Positions 5,458-12,587 of a stretch of 13,677 nucleotides of DNA are shown here, one piece after another (the first letter of the stretch is position 1; every line of letters begins with the position of its first letter). A program made the position numbers and the translations under genes. The notes under the pieces are model-generated. The model was not told where the DNA came from. It saw nothing but the letters and a program-made list of their open reading frames with translations, and did no database searches. The DNA is from Oscillospiraceae bacterium. GTDB lineage: Bacteria > Bacillota > Clostridia > Oscillospirales > Ruminococcaceae. The stretch lies in assembly GCA_029062865.1 (NCBI GenBank), contig JAIDPG010000219.1:1-13677 (forward strand), in the 5' to 3' direction.

Positions 5458-6078
5458 ATGAAAGGTTCTCTGTTTGTGGTGGCCGCGCCGGCGGGTTTCG
5501 GGAAGGATACGATCCTGAGCGAGATGTTCAAGCGCAACGACACGGCGGGCTACGCCGTTTCGGCGACGACCCGCGCGCCGCGCGACGGCGAGGTAAACGG
5601 CGTGCATTATCGTTTCCTGACGCGCGAGGCGTTTGAGCGGAAAATCGCCGAAAAGGAAGTGCTGGAATACACCGAATATTGCGGAAATTATTACGGCACG
5701 CTGAAAAAAAGCGTTGACGACCTGTTAAAGGCGGGCAAGGACGCGATTTTGAAAATCGAAGTCGAGGGCGCGATGAATATCAAGAAAATGTTCCCGGAGG
5801 CGCGGCTCGTGTTTATCCTGCCGCCGAGCTGGGAGATTTTGGAAAAGCGCCTGCGCGACCGCGGCACCGAGACCGAGGACAAGATCATCGAGCGCACAAA
5901 GCAGGCGCGAAGCGAGGTGGCGTTCGCGAAAAATTACGATTACCTGATCGTCAACGACGATCTGAATTCCGCGGTCGACGACCTGCTTACAATTCTGAAA
6001 GCCGAAAAGCTCCGCCGCGATAACAACGATGAGCTTCTTGATAAATTTAACGTGAATAAAATCGATGAGCGATTGTAA
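5458..6078 (+). CDS. gmk: Guanylate kinase
   Basis: The protein has 206 residues, the usual Gmk length. It converts GMP and ATP to GDP and ADP in the cytoplasm. Family motifs are clear: SATTRAPRDGEVNGVHYRF (35-53, GMP binding), EYTEYCGNYYGT (70-81), ILPPSWEILEKRLRDRGTE (120-138, lid region) and YDYLIVNDDL (160-169). The P-loop is unusual: AAPAGFGKDT (9-18) replaces the common SGPSG.GKGT, so the first glycine of Walker A is alanine. K16 and T18 are kept. IEVEGA (100-105) replaces the usual IDVQGA. The ATG has only a modest GGGTGG ribosome site. It is second in the remA operon, and its last 14 bases overlap priA. Given the conserved context it is probably the functional enzyme. Confidence 0.93.
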   Translation: MKGSLFVVAAPAGFGKDTILSEMFKRNDTAGYAVSATTRAPRDGEVNGVHYRFLTREAFERKIAEKEVLEYTEYCGNYYGTLKKSVDDLLKAGKDAILKIEVEGAMNIKKMFPEARLVFILPPSWEILEKRLRDRGTETEDKIIERTKQARSEVAFAKNYDYLIVNDDLNSAVDDLLTILKAEKLRRDNNDELLDKFNVNKIDERL

Positions 6079-8494
6079 TTCAAAAAGATACGCCGCCGTG
6101 GCGGTCGAAAACACGCTTTACGCGTTCGATATGCTGTATTCGTATGAGATCCCCGCGGAGCTTTCCGAAAGGGCGGAGGATGGCGTGCGCGTCGTTATTC
6201 CGTTCGGGCGCGGAAACAAAAAGCGCATCGGGCTCATTATCTCCATAACGGACGAGCTCCCGGAGGCTAAAACCAAGCCTATCGAAGCCGTCATTGACGA
6301 GCGCCCCGTGCTGAACCGCGAGCTGCTTCGGCTCTGTGTCTGGATTCGCGACAACACGTTCTGCACGTACTTCGACGCGTTCCGCACGATCCTGCCGCCG
6401 GGGCTTGGCTATTCGCTGAAAACGCTTTATACGCTCTGCGAGAATTCTTCCGTGGAGCTTAATGATAAAGAGGAACAGCTCGTAAAAGAGCTGAAAACCT
6501 CCGACAAGGGGACGTTCTCAGCGCTTTGCGCTGGAGAACCGACGCTTGTGAAATCGCTTCTCTCAAAGGGAATTCTCGCCGAGCAGACCGCGGTAAAGCG
6601 CCGCGTCGGCGATGAAAGCGTCCGAATGGTGCGAGTTTCCGCGGAATTTGACGAGAGCCAAAAGCTCACGCCAAAACAAAAATCCGTCGTGGAGTTTTTG
6701 GGTGAGATTGGTGCGGCGAGCGTCCACGAGGTGTGCTACGCCTGCGCGGTGACGGAGGCGGTCGTTAAGAAGCTGATTGAAAAGAACGCCCTCGAGACGT
6801 TTGAAAACGTGATTTTCCGCGCGGAAAGCGTCGAGGAGGCTTCCGAAAGCCCCGAGGACATCATATTCTCGCCAAAGCAGCAAGCGATCTTCGACGGTAT
6901 TTTAAAGCTGGTGAACGACCCAAAGCCGCAGTGCGCGCTGCTTCGCGGAGTGACCGGCAGCGGCAAAACGTCGGTGTTTATTCGGCTTATCAACGAAGCG
7001 CTGAAGCAGGGCAAAACCGCGATAATGCTCGTGCCCGAGATCTCACTCACGCCGCAGATGGTCGGGAAGTTCCGGCGGCTTTTCGGAAACGAGGTCGCGC
7101 TTATGCACAGCTCGCTGTCTCTCGGAGTCCGCGCGGACGAATACCGCAGAATACAAACGGGCAAAGCTCGGATAGTCATCGGCACGCGGAGCGCGGTTTT
7201 CGCACCCGTGGAAAACCTCGGCTTGATCGTCATCGACGAGGAGGGCGAGGGCACATACAAATCCGAAAGCGCGCCGCGATACCACGCGCGGGAGATCGCC
7301 AAGCAGCGCTGCTTCGCGCAGAACGCGACGCTGCTGCTCGCAAGCGCCACGCCGTCGCTCGAAAGCTATCACAACGCCCGCGAGGGGCGCTACAAGCTGT
7401 ATGAGATCGACGAGAGATATAACAACGCGACGCTCCCCGATGTGTATATCATAAATATGCAGCTTGAGCGCCAAAACGGCAACGCTTCGACGTTTTCAAT
7501 GCCGCTTTTGGAGGAGCTCGAGGAAAACCTCAAGCGCGGCGAGCAGTCGATTTTATTGCTCAACCGCCGCGGCTATCATACGTCCGTGCGCTGCCTTACG
7601 TGCGGCAAGCCGATAGAGTGTCCGAGTTGCTCCATGCCGATGACGTATCACAAGGTCAACGACAGCGTGATCTGCCACTATTGCGGTTATATGCGGCGGC
7701 TCGAAAAGGTCTGCAAATTCTGCGGCGGGAAATACTTCAATATGAAGGGCGAGGGCACGCAGCTTATCGAGGACGAGCTGTCCGAAATGCTCCCCGCGGC
7801 GCGAATTCTGCGAATGGACGCGGACACGACCTCCACGAAAAACTCCTACGAGCGCAGCTTTACGGCGTTCGGAAACGGCGAATACGACATAATGGTAGGC
7901 ACGCAGATGATAGCAAAGGGGCTTGATTTCCCGAACGTGACGCTCGTCGGCGTGCTGAAAACGGATAATTTGCTTTACGCCGCCGATTTCAAGGCATACG
8001 AGCGCACGTTCTCGCTGATAACGCAGGTAGTTGGGCGCGCGGGGCGAAGCGGAAAAAAGGGCAGAGCGATGATACAAACGTTCAGCCCCGACCATTACGT
8101 GATAAATCTCGCCGCGCGGCAGAATTACCCCGCGTTCTTCGAAGAAGAGATCGAGCTCCGTGAGGCGCAGCTTTACCCGCCGTTTTGCGATGTGGTGGTG
8201 TTCGGGTTTTCGGCAATAGATAATAATAGATGCGTCGCGGCGGCAAAGCGCTTCGCCAAAATGCTCGCCGAGAACGCTAAGCCCTACGGAGAGCGTGTTC
8301 CCTTGCGAATTCTCGGACCCGCGCAAAGCGTAGTCGGGAAAATCAACGGCAGATACCGCTGGCGACTGCTCGTAAAATGCAAAAACAGCAGATCCCTCCG
8401 CGAGGTAGTTGAGAGCACGTTAAGACAAGCGTCAAGCGATGATTTGTTCAAAAACGTCAGCTTTTACGCGGATATAAACGGCAATATTGACTAA
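6065..8494 (+). CDS. priA: Primosomal protein N' (replication restart helicase PriA)
   Basis: This 809-residue protein restarts collapsed replication forks. The N-terminal 3'-DNA-binding domain (about 8-105) begins YAAVAVENTLYAFDMLYSYEIP. A winged-helix region follows, then the helicase core: GVTGSGKT (295-302), DEEG (391-394), SATPSLES, the GTQMIAKGLDFP region and QVVGRAGRSG (654-663). Eight zinc-binding cysteines are present at 510, 513, 519, 522, 537, 540, 550 and 553. The DEAH-type box reads DEEGEGTYK instead of the usual DEEHE..YK, so the histidine of motif II is lost; the codon GGC makes a single base error unlikely. The ATG overlaps the end of gmk by 14 bases and has no strong ribosome site, suggesting translational coupling. 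A MITE-like element begins immediately after the stop codon. Confidence 0.96.
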   Translation: MSDCNSKRYAAVAVENTLYAFDMLYSYEIPAELSERAEDGVRVVIPFGRGNKKRIGLIISITDELPEAKTKPIEAVIDERPVLNRELLRLCVWIRDNTFCTYFDAFRTILPPGLGYSLKTLYTLCENSSVELNDKEEQLVKELKTSDKGTFSALCAGEPTLVKSLLSKGILAEQTAVKRRVGDESVRMVRVSAEFDESQKLTPKQKSVVEFLGEIGAASVHEVCYACAVTEAVVKKLIEKNALETFENVIFRAESVEEASESPEDIIFSPKQQAIFDGILKLVNDPKPQCALLRGVTGSGKTSVFIRLINEALKQGKTAIMLVPEISLTPQMVGKFRRLFGNEVALMHSSLSLGVRADEYRRIQTGKARIVIGTRSAVFAPVENLGLIVIDEEGEGTYKSESAPRYHAREIAKQRCFAQNATLLLASATPSLESYHNAREGRYKLYEIDERYNNATLPDVYIINMQLERQNGNASTFSMPLLEELEENLKRGEQSILLLNRRGYHTSVRCLTCGKPIECPSCSMPMTYHKVNDSVICHYCGYMRRLEKVCKFCGGKYFNMKGEGTQLIEDELSEMLPAARILRMDADTTSTKNSYERSFTAFGNGEYDIMVGTQMIAKGLDFPNVTLVGVLKTDNLLYAADFKAYERTFSLITQVVGRAGRSGKKGRAMIQTFSPDHYVINLAARQNYPAFFEEEIELREAQLYPPFCDVVVFGFSAIDNNRCVAAAKRFAKMLAENAKPYGERVPLRILGPAQSVVGKINGRYRWRLLVKCKNSRSLREVVESTLRQASSDDLFKNVSFYADINGNID

Positions 8495-8652
8495 AGCGTG
8501 TTCACATTAACGCTCAATGCCCGTCTTGCGGCGGATTTTTCAGGGCGACTTTAGTCGCTTGATTACTTCGTTAGTTTTTCTAGAAATACATAAAGTATGT
8601 CTGCGAAAAATCCGCTTCGCAATCCGGACATTTCGGTTAATGTGAACACGCT
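8495..8652. mobile_element. MITE-like palindromic element inserted at the priA stop codon
   Basis: The 158-bp element is bounded by perfect 17-bp terminal inverted repeats, AGCGTGTTCACATTAAC at 8495-8511 and its complement at 8636-8652. Direct repeats CTAA lie just outside at 8491-8494 and 8653-8656 and look like a 4-bp target duplication. The inverted symmetry continues inward: 8516-8530 with 8618-8632 (12 of 15) and 8531-8540 with 8606-8615 (10 of 10), giving arms of about 46 bp. The centre holds small hairpins (GCGACT/AGTCGC; ACATA/TATGT). There is no coding capacity, so it would need a transposase elsewhere. CTAA fits the YTAR target preference known for the IS5 group, but the parent family is a guess. 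The priA TAA stop lies within the left target copy. Confidence 0.75.
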
Positions 8653-8742
8653 CTAAAATCAAAATCGGCTTACCCCCGCGGAGCGGAGGAAACCGTAAAA
8701 ATAAAATCGCATATTCTAACAAATCGGGAGATAATAAACGAA

Positions 8743-9216
8743 ATGGCAATGAGAGAAATTATTAAATTCGGAGACGAGGTTCTGCGGAAAAAGTGCAGAC
8801 CCGTCACTAACTTTGACGAGCGGCTTTCGTCGCTGCTGGACGACCTTGTGGAAACGCTGGAGAGGTCGGACGGCGTGGGGCTTGCCGCGCCGCAAATCGG
8901 CATTTTAAGGCGCGTCGCGGTCGTGAATATCCGCGATAAGAGAGGAACTATCGAGCTTGTAAACCCCGAGATCGTCGAGGAAAAGGGCTCGCAGGTCGGC
9001 AACGAGGGATGCCTCTCCGCGCCGAACGAGTGGTGTGAGGTAGAGCGCCCGAACAGGGTTATCGTGAAGGCGTTTGACCGCCACGGCAACGAGTTCACGA
9101 TAAGCGGCACGGAGCTGCTCGCGCGAGCGCTTTGCCACGAGATAGATCATCTGGACGGGATCTTGTTTACTGATAGAGTAAAGCCGCTTCTGCCCGGGCA
9201 GGGAGGCGTTTCGTGA
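8743..9216 (+). CDS. def: Peptide deformylase, first of two tandem copies
   Basis: The 157-residue enzyme removes the formyl group from the N-terminal methionine of new proteins. All three metal-site motifs are present: GVGLAAPQ (44-51), EGCLS (88-92, cysteine metal ligand) and HEIDH (132-136, two histidine ligands and catalytic glutamate). CGGGAG (8725-8730) lies 12 bases before the ATG at 8743; a second in-frame ATG at 8749 is less well spaced. The 90 bases between the MITE-like element and this gene hold no clear promoter, so transcription probably reads through from priA. After EGCLS it has APNEWCEV, where the family often has VPG. The next gene, another deformylase, starts one base after this stop. 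Confidence 0.95.
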   Translation: MAMREIIKFGDEVLRKKCRPVTNFDERLSSLLDDLVETLERSDGVGLAAPQIGILRRVAVVNIRDKRGTIELVNPEIVEEKGSQVGNEGCLSAPNEWCEVERPNRVIVKAFDRHGNEFTISGTELLARALCHEIDHLDGILFTDRVKPLLPGQGGVS

Positions 9217-9217
9217 A

Positions 9218-9673
9218 ATGGTAAGACAAATCGTGAGATTCGGCAATCCGCTACTGCGAGAGCAATGCGCCGAGGTCTCGGCGTTCAACAAGGAGCTGTG
9301 GAAGCTGCTTGACGATATGTACGACACAATGCGCAAGGCGGACGGCATAGGTCTTGCCGCGCCGCAGCTCGGTGTGCTGAAAAGGGCGGTGGTTATCGAC
9401 ATCGGCAAGGGGAGAATAGAGCTCGTAAACCCCGTGATAACCTCAATGCGCGGCACCCAGCTCGAGCCCGAGGGCTGCCTGTCGTTCTCGAAAAAGCGCG
9501 GGGTTGTAAAGCGCCCTAAATATGTCAAGGTCAAGGCGCAAAACCGCTTCGGAAAGCCGATAAAGCTCAGCGGCAGAGAGCTCCTCGCAAGGGCTTTCTG
9601 CCACGAGATAGATCACCTTAACGGGATTTTGTTTGAGGATAAGGTTATCGAGTGGGTGGAGGAAGAGGAATAG
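9218..9673 (+). CDS. def: Peptide deformylase, second tandem copy
   Basis: The 151-residue protein has complete deformylase motifs: GIGLAAPQ (43-50), EGCLS (85-89) and HEIDH (129-133). It is clearly paralogous to the preceding gene but well diverged, especially in the motif II loop (EGCLSFSKKRGVVKRP against EGCLSAPNEWCEVERP) and in the acidic C-terminus (VEEEE). The ATG lies one base after the upstream stop, and a GGGAGGCG ribosome site (9201-9208) lies inside the first gene, so translation is probably coupled. Because both copies keep every catalytic residue, neither looks like a pseudogene. The division of labour, for example different substrate preference or inhibitor sensitivity, cannot be read from sequence. 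Confidence 0.95.
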   Translation: MVRQIVRFGNPLLREQCAEVSAFNKELWKLLDDMYDTMRKADGIGLAAPQLGVLKRAVVIDIGKGRIELVNPVITSMRGTQLEPEGCLSFSKKRGVVKRPKYVKVKAQNRFGKPIKLSGRELLARAFCHEIDHLNGILFEDKVIEWVEEEE

Positions 9674-10231
9674 TTTTCAATTTTGGGGCGGTGCGTCGGG
9701 GAAAAACTTACTTTTTTTTGTTCAATAGTTGACTGAAAAGAGGTGTTTCGGAATGTGATTTTAACACGGATTACGCCCCTCTTGTTTGACGCGCTGCGTC
9801 GGGGGGCGAGGGGAAAACCCTCTCCCTTCTCTCCCCCTTTGACCGCTTTTTCGCGTTGATTGAAATGTAAATGTTGATAGGTCTCGGTTAGGGGTGGCGA
9901 AATTGCGTTCTTTGAGTGCTTTACGATATAGAAACGCTGTTCCTACAATAACGCACTCAGCGTTCGCATGCTGTCTTGTCAAGGGAGTCTTTTCGCAGCG
10001 TTCACCGTTGGTGGCGCGGTCATCGCGACCGTTTGCCGCACATAACGGCGGCGCATTAAAAGCGCATTATTAAAGCAGTCGCGTTTCAAAACCGCATAAA
10101 TTTCAAAAAGTGTCAAGATTTTCGAAGAAAATCTTGACCGGTCGCGTCAGCGTAGCGCAGCGGAGCGCGAAGCGCGGAACGAGCATACGGTGACGCGATT
10201 TTGAAATTTAAATTTAGATAAGGGGCTAATT
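9674..10231. other. 558-bp non-coding gap between def and fmt
   Basis: No credible gene is visible. A minus-strand frame across 9761-9982 starts on TTG without a ribosome site and reads as low-complexity Arg/Pro-rich sequence. Visible structures are a T8 run (9712-9719) without a GC stem, GACGC-GCT-GCGTC (9788-9800), an imperfect G-rich/C-rich hairpin (about 9802-9837), CGGTC/GACCG near 10018-10033, and the nested palindrome 10097-10210. No convincing -35/-10 pair was found for fmt. In related genomes def and fmt are usually close, so this gap looks like inserted or decayed sequence. Confidence 0.6.
10097..10210. repeat. Nested palindromic element just before fmt
   Basis: Outer arms TAAATTTCAAAA (10097-10108) and TTTTGAAATTTA (10199-10210) are perfect 12-bp inverted repeats. 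Inside are a perfect 12-bp hairpin GTCAAGATTTTC-GAA-GAAAATCTTGAC (10112-10138) and a stem CGCGTCA (10143-10149) / TGACGCG (10191-10197) enclosing a GCGC/GGAGC-rich core. No target duplication is evident. It ends about 10 bases before the fmt ribosome site, so it may be either a mobile palindrome or a structured leader of the fmt mRNA. Confidence 0.6.
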
Positions 10232-11176
10232 ATGAAGATAGTTTTTATGGGAACTCCGCAATTCGCTGTGCCTTGCGCGGAGGCGTTAAGAGCAGCGGGG
10301 CACGAGATTTGCGGGGCGTTTACTCAGCCCGACAAGCCGAAAAACCGCGGTAAGAAGATGATGACCTCGCCGGTTAAGGACTGGGCATTGGAGCACGGAG
10401 TGGCGGTTTATCAGCCGCTGTCGCTGCGAAAGGGCGACGACGCGGCGGAGAGCCTTCGCGTGCTGCGCGAGCTCGCGCCCGAGGCGATTGTCGTCGTGGC
10501 GTACGGGCAGATCTTGCCTAAAGAGGTGCTCGAGCTCCCAAAATTCGGGTGCGTGAACGTCCACGCGTCGATTTTGCCGAAATACCGCGGCGCGGCGCCT
10601 ATCCAAAGGGCGATACAGGACGGCTGCACCGAAAGCGGCGTTACGACAATGAAAATGGACGTGGGGCTCGACACGGGCGACACAATAATGATGTCAAAAA
10701 CCGCAATAGCGGACGAGATGACCGGCACGGAGCTCACCGCGCTTTTATCAAAGGCGGGCGCGGAGCTTATCGTAAAAACGCTCGAAGCGCTCCAAAACGG
10801 CACTGCGAAGATCACGCCACAGGCGCAGGATGACACCGCGACTTATGCGAAGATTATCACGAAGGAAGAGCTGAAAATCGACTTCACCAAGCCCGCAAAG
10901 CGCGTTTACGACACTATCAGAGCAATGGCGGACGAGCCGTGCTGCTATACGTTCCTTGACGGAAAGCGCCTGAAGGTCTTCAGGGCGCGGCTTAGCGGGA
11001 AAATCTCGAAGCTTCCCGCGGGAACTGTCGAGGACGAGAAAACGTTCGCGGTGGCTTGCGGCGACGGCAATTGCGTAGAGCTCGCCGAAATCTGCCCCGA
11101 GGGCGGCAAGAGAATGACGGCTGACGCGTTTTTGAGAGGAAAGAAGCTCGAAAGAAACACAAAGCTCGGCAACTGA
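10232..11176 (+). CDS. fmt: Methionyl-tRNA formyltransferase
   Basis: The 314-residue enzyme transfers a formyl group from 10-formyl-THF to initiator Met-tRNA. The Rossmann-type catalytic domain starts MKIVFMGTPQFAV. It contains TQPDKPKNRGKK (31-42, the loop that contacts tRNA in this family) and the catalytic core N109, H111 and D147 within VNVHASILPKYRGAAP and MKMDVGLDTGD. The C-terminal OB-like domain (about 205-310) has the usual IDFTKPAKRVYDTIRAM start. The ATG is preceded by AAGGGG at good spacing. It works as the counterpart of the two deformylases just upstream and lies 37 bases before rsmB. Confidence 0.97.
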   Translation: MKIVFMGTPQFAVPCAEALRAAGHEICGAFTQPDKPKNRGKKMMTSPVKDWALEHGVAVYQPLSLRKGDDAAESLRVLRELAPEAIVVVAYGQILPKEVLELPKFGCVNVHASILPKYRGAAPIQRAIQDGCTESGVTTMKMDVGLDTGDTIMMSKTAIADEMTGTELTALLSKAGAELIVKTLEALQNGTAKITPQAQDDTATYAKIITKEELKIDFTKPAKRVYDTIRAMADEPCCYTFLDGKRLKVFRARLSGKISKLPAGTVEDEKTFAVACGDGNCVELAEICPEGGKRMTADAFLRGKKLERNTKLGN

Positions 11177-11213
11177 TGGTTATTAAACTTTACAACTAAA
11201 CGGAGAATTTATC

Positions 11214-12530
11214 ATGGATAACGCACGTACAACCGCCGCGAAGCTGCTTATGAGAATGGAGAGCAGCGGGTCGTATTCGAATATATTGCTTGACAGCGCA
11301 TTTTCAGACTCCGATTTGAACGAGCGCGACAAGGCGTTCGCCGCGGCGTTGTTCTACGGCGTTATCGAGCGGAAGCTGACGCTCGACTACATAATCGAGA
11401 AAAACAGCTCGCTGCCGTTCTCAAAGCTGGATATAAACGCTGTTGTTGTCCTCAGAATGGGGATTTACCAGATTTTGTATATGCCCTCCGTGCCGGAAAG
11501 CGCGGCGGTGAACGAGAGCGTCAAGCTCTGCAAGCGGTTGAAATTATTCCACGCGGTGGGTTTTGTAAACGGGCTTCTGCGCGGATTTATCCGCGGCGGA
11601 AAGCGGCTGGAGCTCGACGGGCTCTCCGACGAGGAGCGCCTTTCGGTGGAGTTCTCCTGCCCGCGCTGGCTCACAGACAAATGGACGAGCGAATACGGCG
11701 TTGAGAGCGCCCGGAAGATCCTCGAAGCGTCAATAGGCGCGCCGCCGATTTACGCGCGAGTAAACACGCTGAAGGCGACGGAGGAAGAGGTCGTAAAAGC
11801 GCTCAAAAAGGACGGCGTGAAAGCCGAGATTTTCCCAAAGCTCGCGGGCTGCATAAGGCTCGAAAAAACGGGTGACATCGAGAAAACAAGCGCCTTTAAG
11901 GACGGGCTTTTCCATATCCAGGACGTTTCAAGCCAGCTTTGCTGCCTGACATTAAGACCGATCGTTAATGAAACGGTGCTCGACATCTGCGCCGCGCCCG
12001 GCGGCAAGTCGTTCACAATGGCGGAGCTTATGGGAAACAACGGGCGCGTTATCAGTATGGACTTGTACGAGCAGCGCGTCAAGCTCATTGAGGCGGGCGC
12101 GGAGCGACTTGGGCTTCGCATAATAGAGCCGCGCGTCAACAACGCGGTGAGCTACAACGACGAGCTCCCGACCGCCGACAGAGTTCTCTGCGATGTGCCG
12201 TGCTCCTGCCTCGGAACAATAAGGCGCAAGCCCGAGATAAAGTACAAGGAGGAGGACTTCTCGGAGCTGCCGCGGCTTCAGCGCGCGATTCTGGAGATAG
12301 CGGCGCGGTACGTGAAGATTGGCGGCACGCTCGTTTACTCTACGTGTACGCTGTCAAAGGCGGAAAACGAGGGCGTTGCGGAGGAGTTCGCGAGAACGCA
12401 CGGCGGTTTTTCACCGATAGTCCAGACCATCTCCTACGCCCAAGCCCCGAATGATTCAATGCGGACATTCTTCCCCGAAAAGGACGGAGGAGACGGCTTC
12501 TTCACGGCGGCATTTCGTAGAGTAAGGTAA
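11214..12530 (+). CDS. rsmB: 16S rRNA cytosine-5 methyltransferase RsmB
   Basis: The 438-residue protein is expected to methylate C967 of 16S rRNA (E. coli numbering) using SAM. An N-terminal NusB-like helical domain (about 1-140, ARTTAAKLLMRME... FVNGLLRGFIR) is followed by the methyltransferase domain. SAM-binding motif I is LDICAAPGGKS (256-266). The two cysteines of the RNA m5C family are present: C330 in DVPCSC (motif IV) and C378 in YSTCTL (motif VI, the usual nucleophile). CGGAGAA lies about nine bases before the ATG. It is co-transcribed with fmt and rlmN, as in many Firmicutes. The C-terminal FFPEKDGGDGFFTAAF block is typical and shows the protein is complete. Confidence 0.96.
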   Translation: MDNARTTAAKLLMRMESSGSYSNILLDSAFSDSDLNERDKAFAAALFYGVIERKLTLDYIIEKNSSLPFSKLDINAVVVLRMGIYQILYMPSVPESAAVNESVKLCKRLKLFHAVGFVNGLLRGFIRGGKRLELDGLSDEERLSVEFSCPRWLTDKWTSEYGVESARKILEASIGAPPIYARVNTLKATEEEVVKALKKDGVKAEIFPKLAGCIRLEKTGDIEKTSAFKDGLFHIQDVSSQLCCLTLRPIVNETVLDICAAPGGKSFTMAELMGNNGRVISMDLYEQRVKLIEAGAERLGLRIIEPRVNNAVSYNDELPTADRVLCDVPCSCLGTIRRKPEIKYKEEDFSELPRLQRAILEIAARYVKIGGTLVYSTCTLSKAENEGVAEEFARTHGGFSPIVQTISYAQAPNDSMRTFFPEKDGGDGFFTAAFRRVR

Positions 12531-12546
12531 CGAAGCAGGAGTTTTA

Positions 12547-12560
12547 AGAAGCAAGAGGCA
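12547..12560. repeat. Pair of heptamers AGAAGCA-AGAGGCA between rsmB and rlmN
   Basis: Two 7-base units in tandem. AGAGGCA is the reverse complement of the TGCCTCT unit in the array before the MATE gene (3611-3638). The stretch is short, so chance cannot be excluded without a genome-wide count. Confidence 0.35.
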
Positions 12561-12587
12561 GGATTTCGCTTGCGAGGAGCTGATATA

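Noticed and set aside
6065..9673. A defence or other novel multi-gene system hidden in the operon
   Set aside because: Every gene fits a known housekeeping family in its conserved order; only individual residues and the intergenic elements are unusual.
9712..9719. T8 run after def as a terminator
   Set aside because: The only pairing next to it is an A/T-only AAAAA-TTTTT stem with no GC core.
9729..9734. TTGACT in the def-fmt gap as a promoter
   Set aside because: No acceptable -10 box appears 16-18 bases downstream.
9761..9982. A 73-residue minus-strand reading frame in the def-fmt gap
   Set aside because: TTG start without a ribosome site, low-complexity Arg/Pro-rich translation, and it crosses the G-rich/C-rich imperfect hairpin; no family resemblance.
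12570..12587. TTG start giving RlmN six extra residues
   Set aside because: The GAGGAG ribosome site lies inside this extension and is correctly placed for the ATG at 12588.
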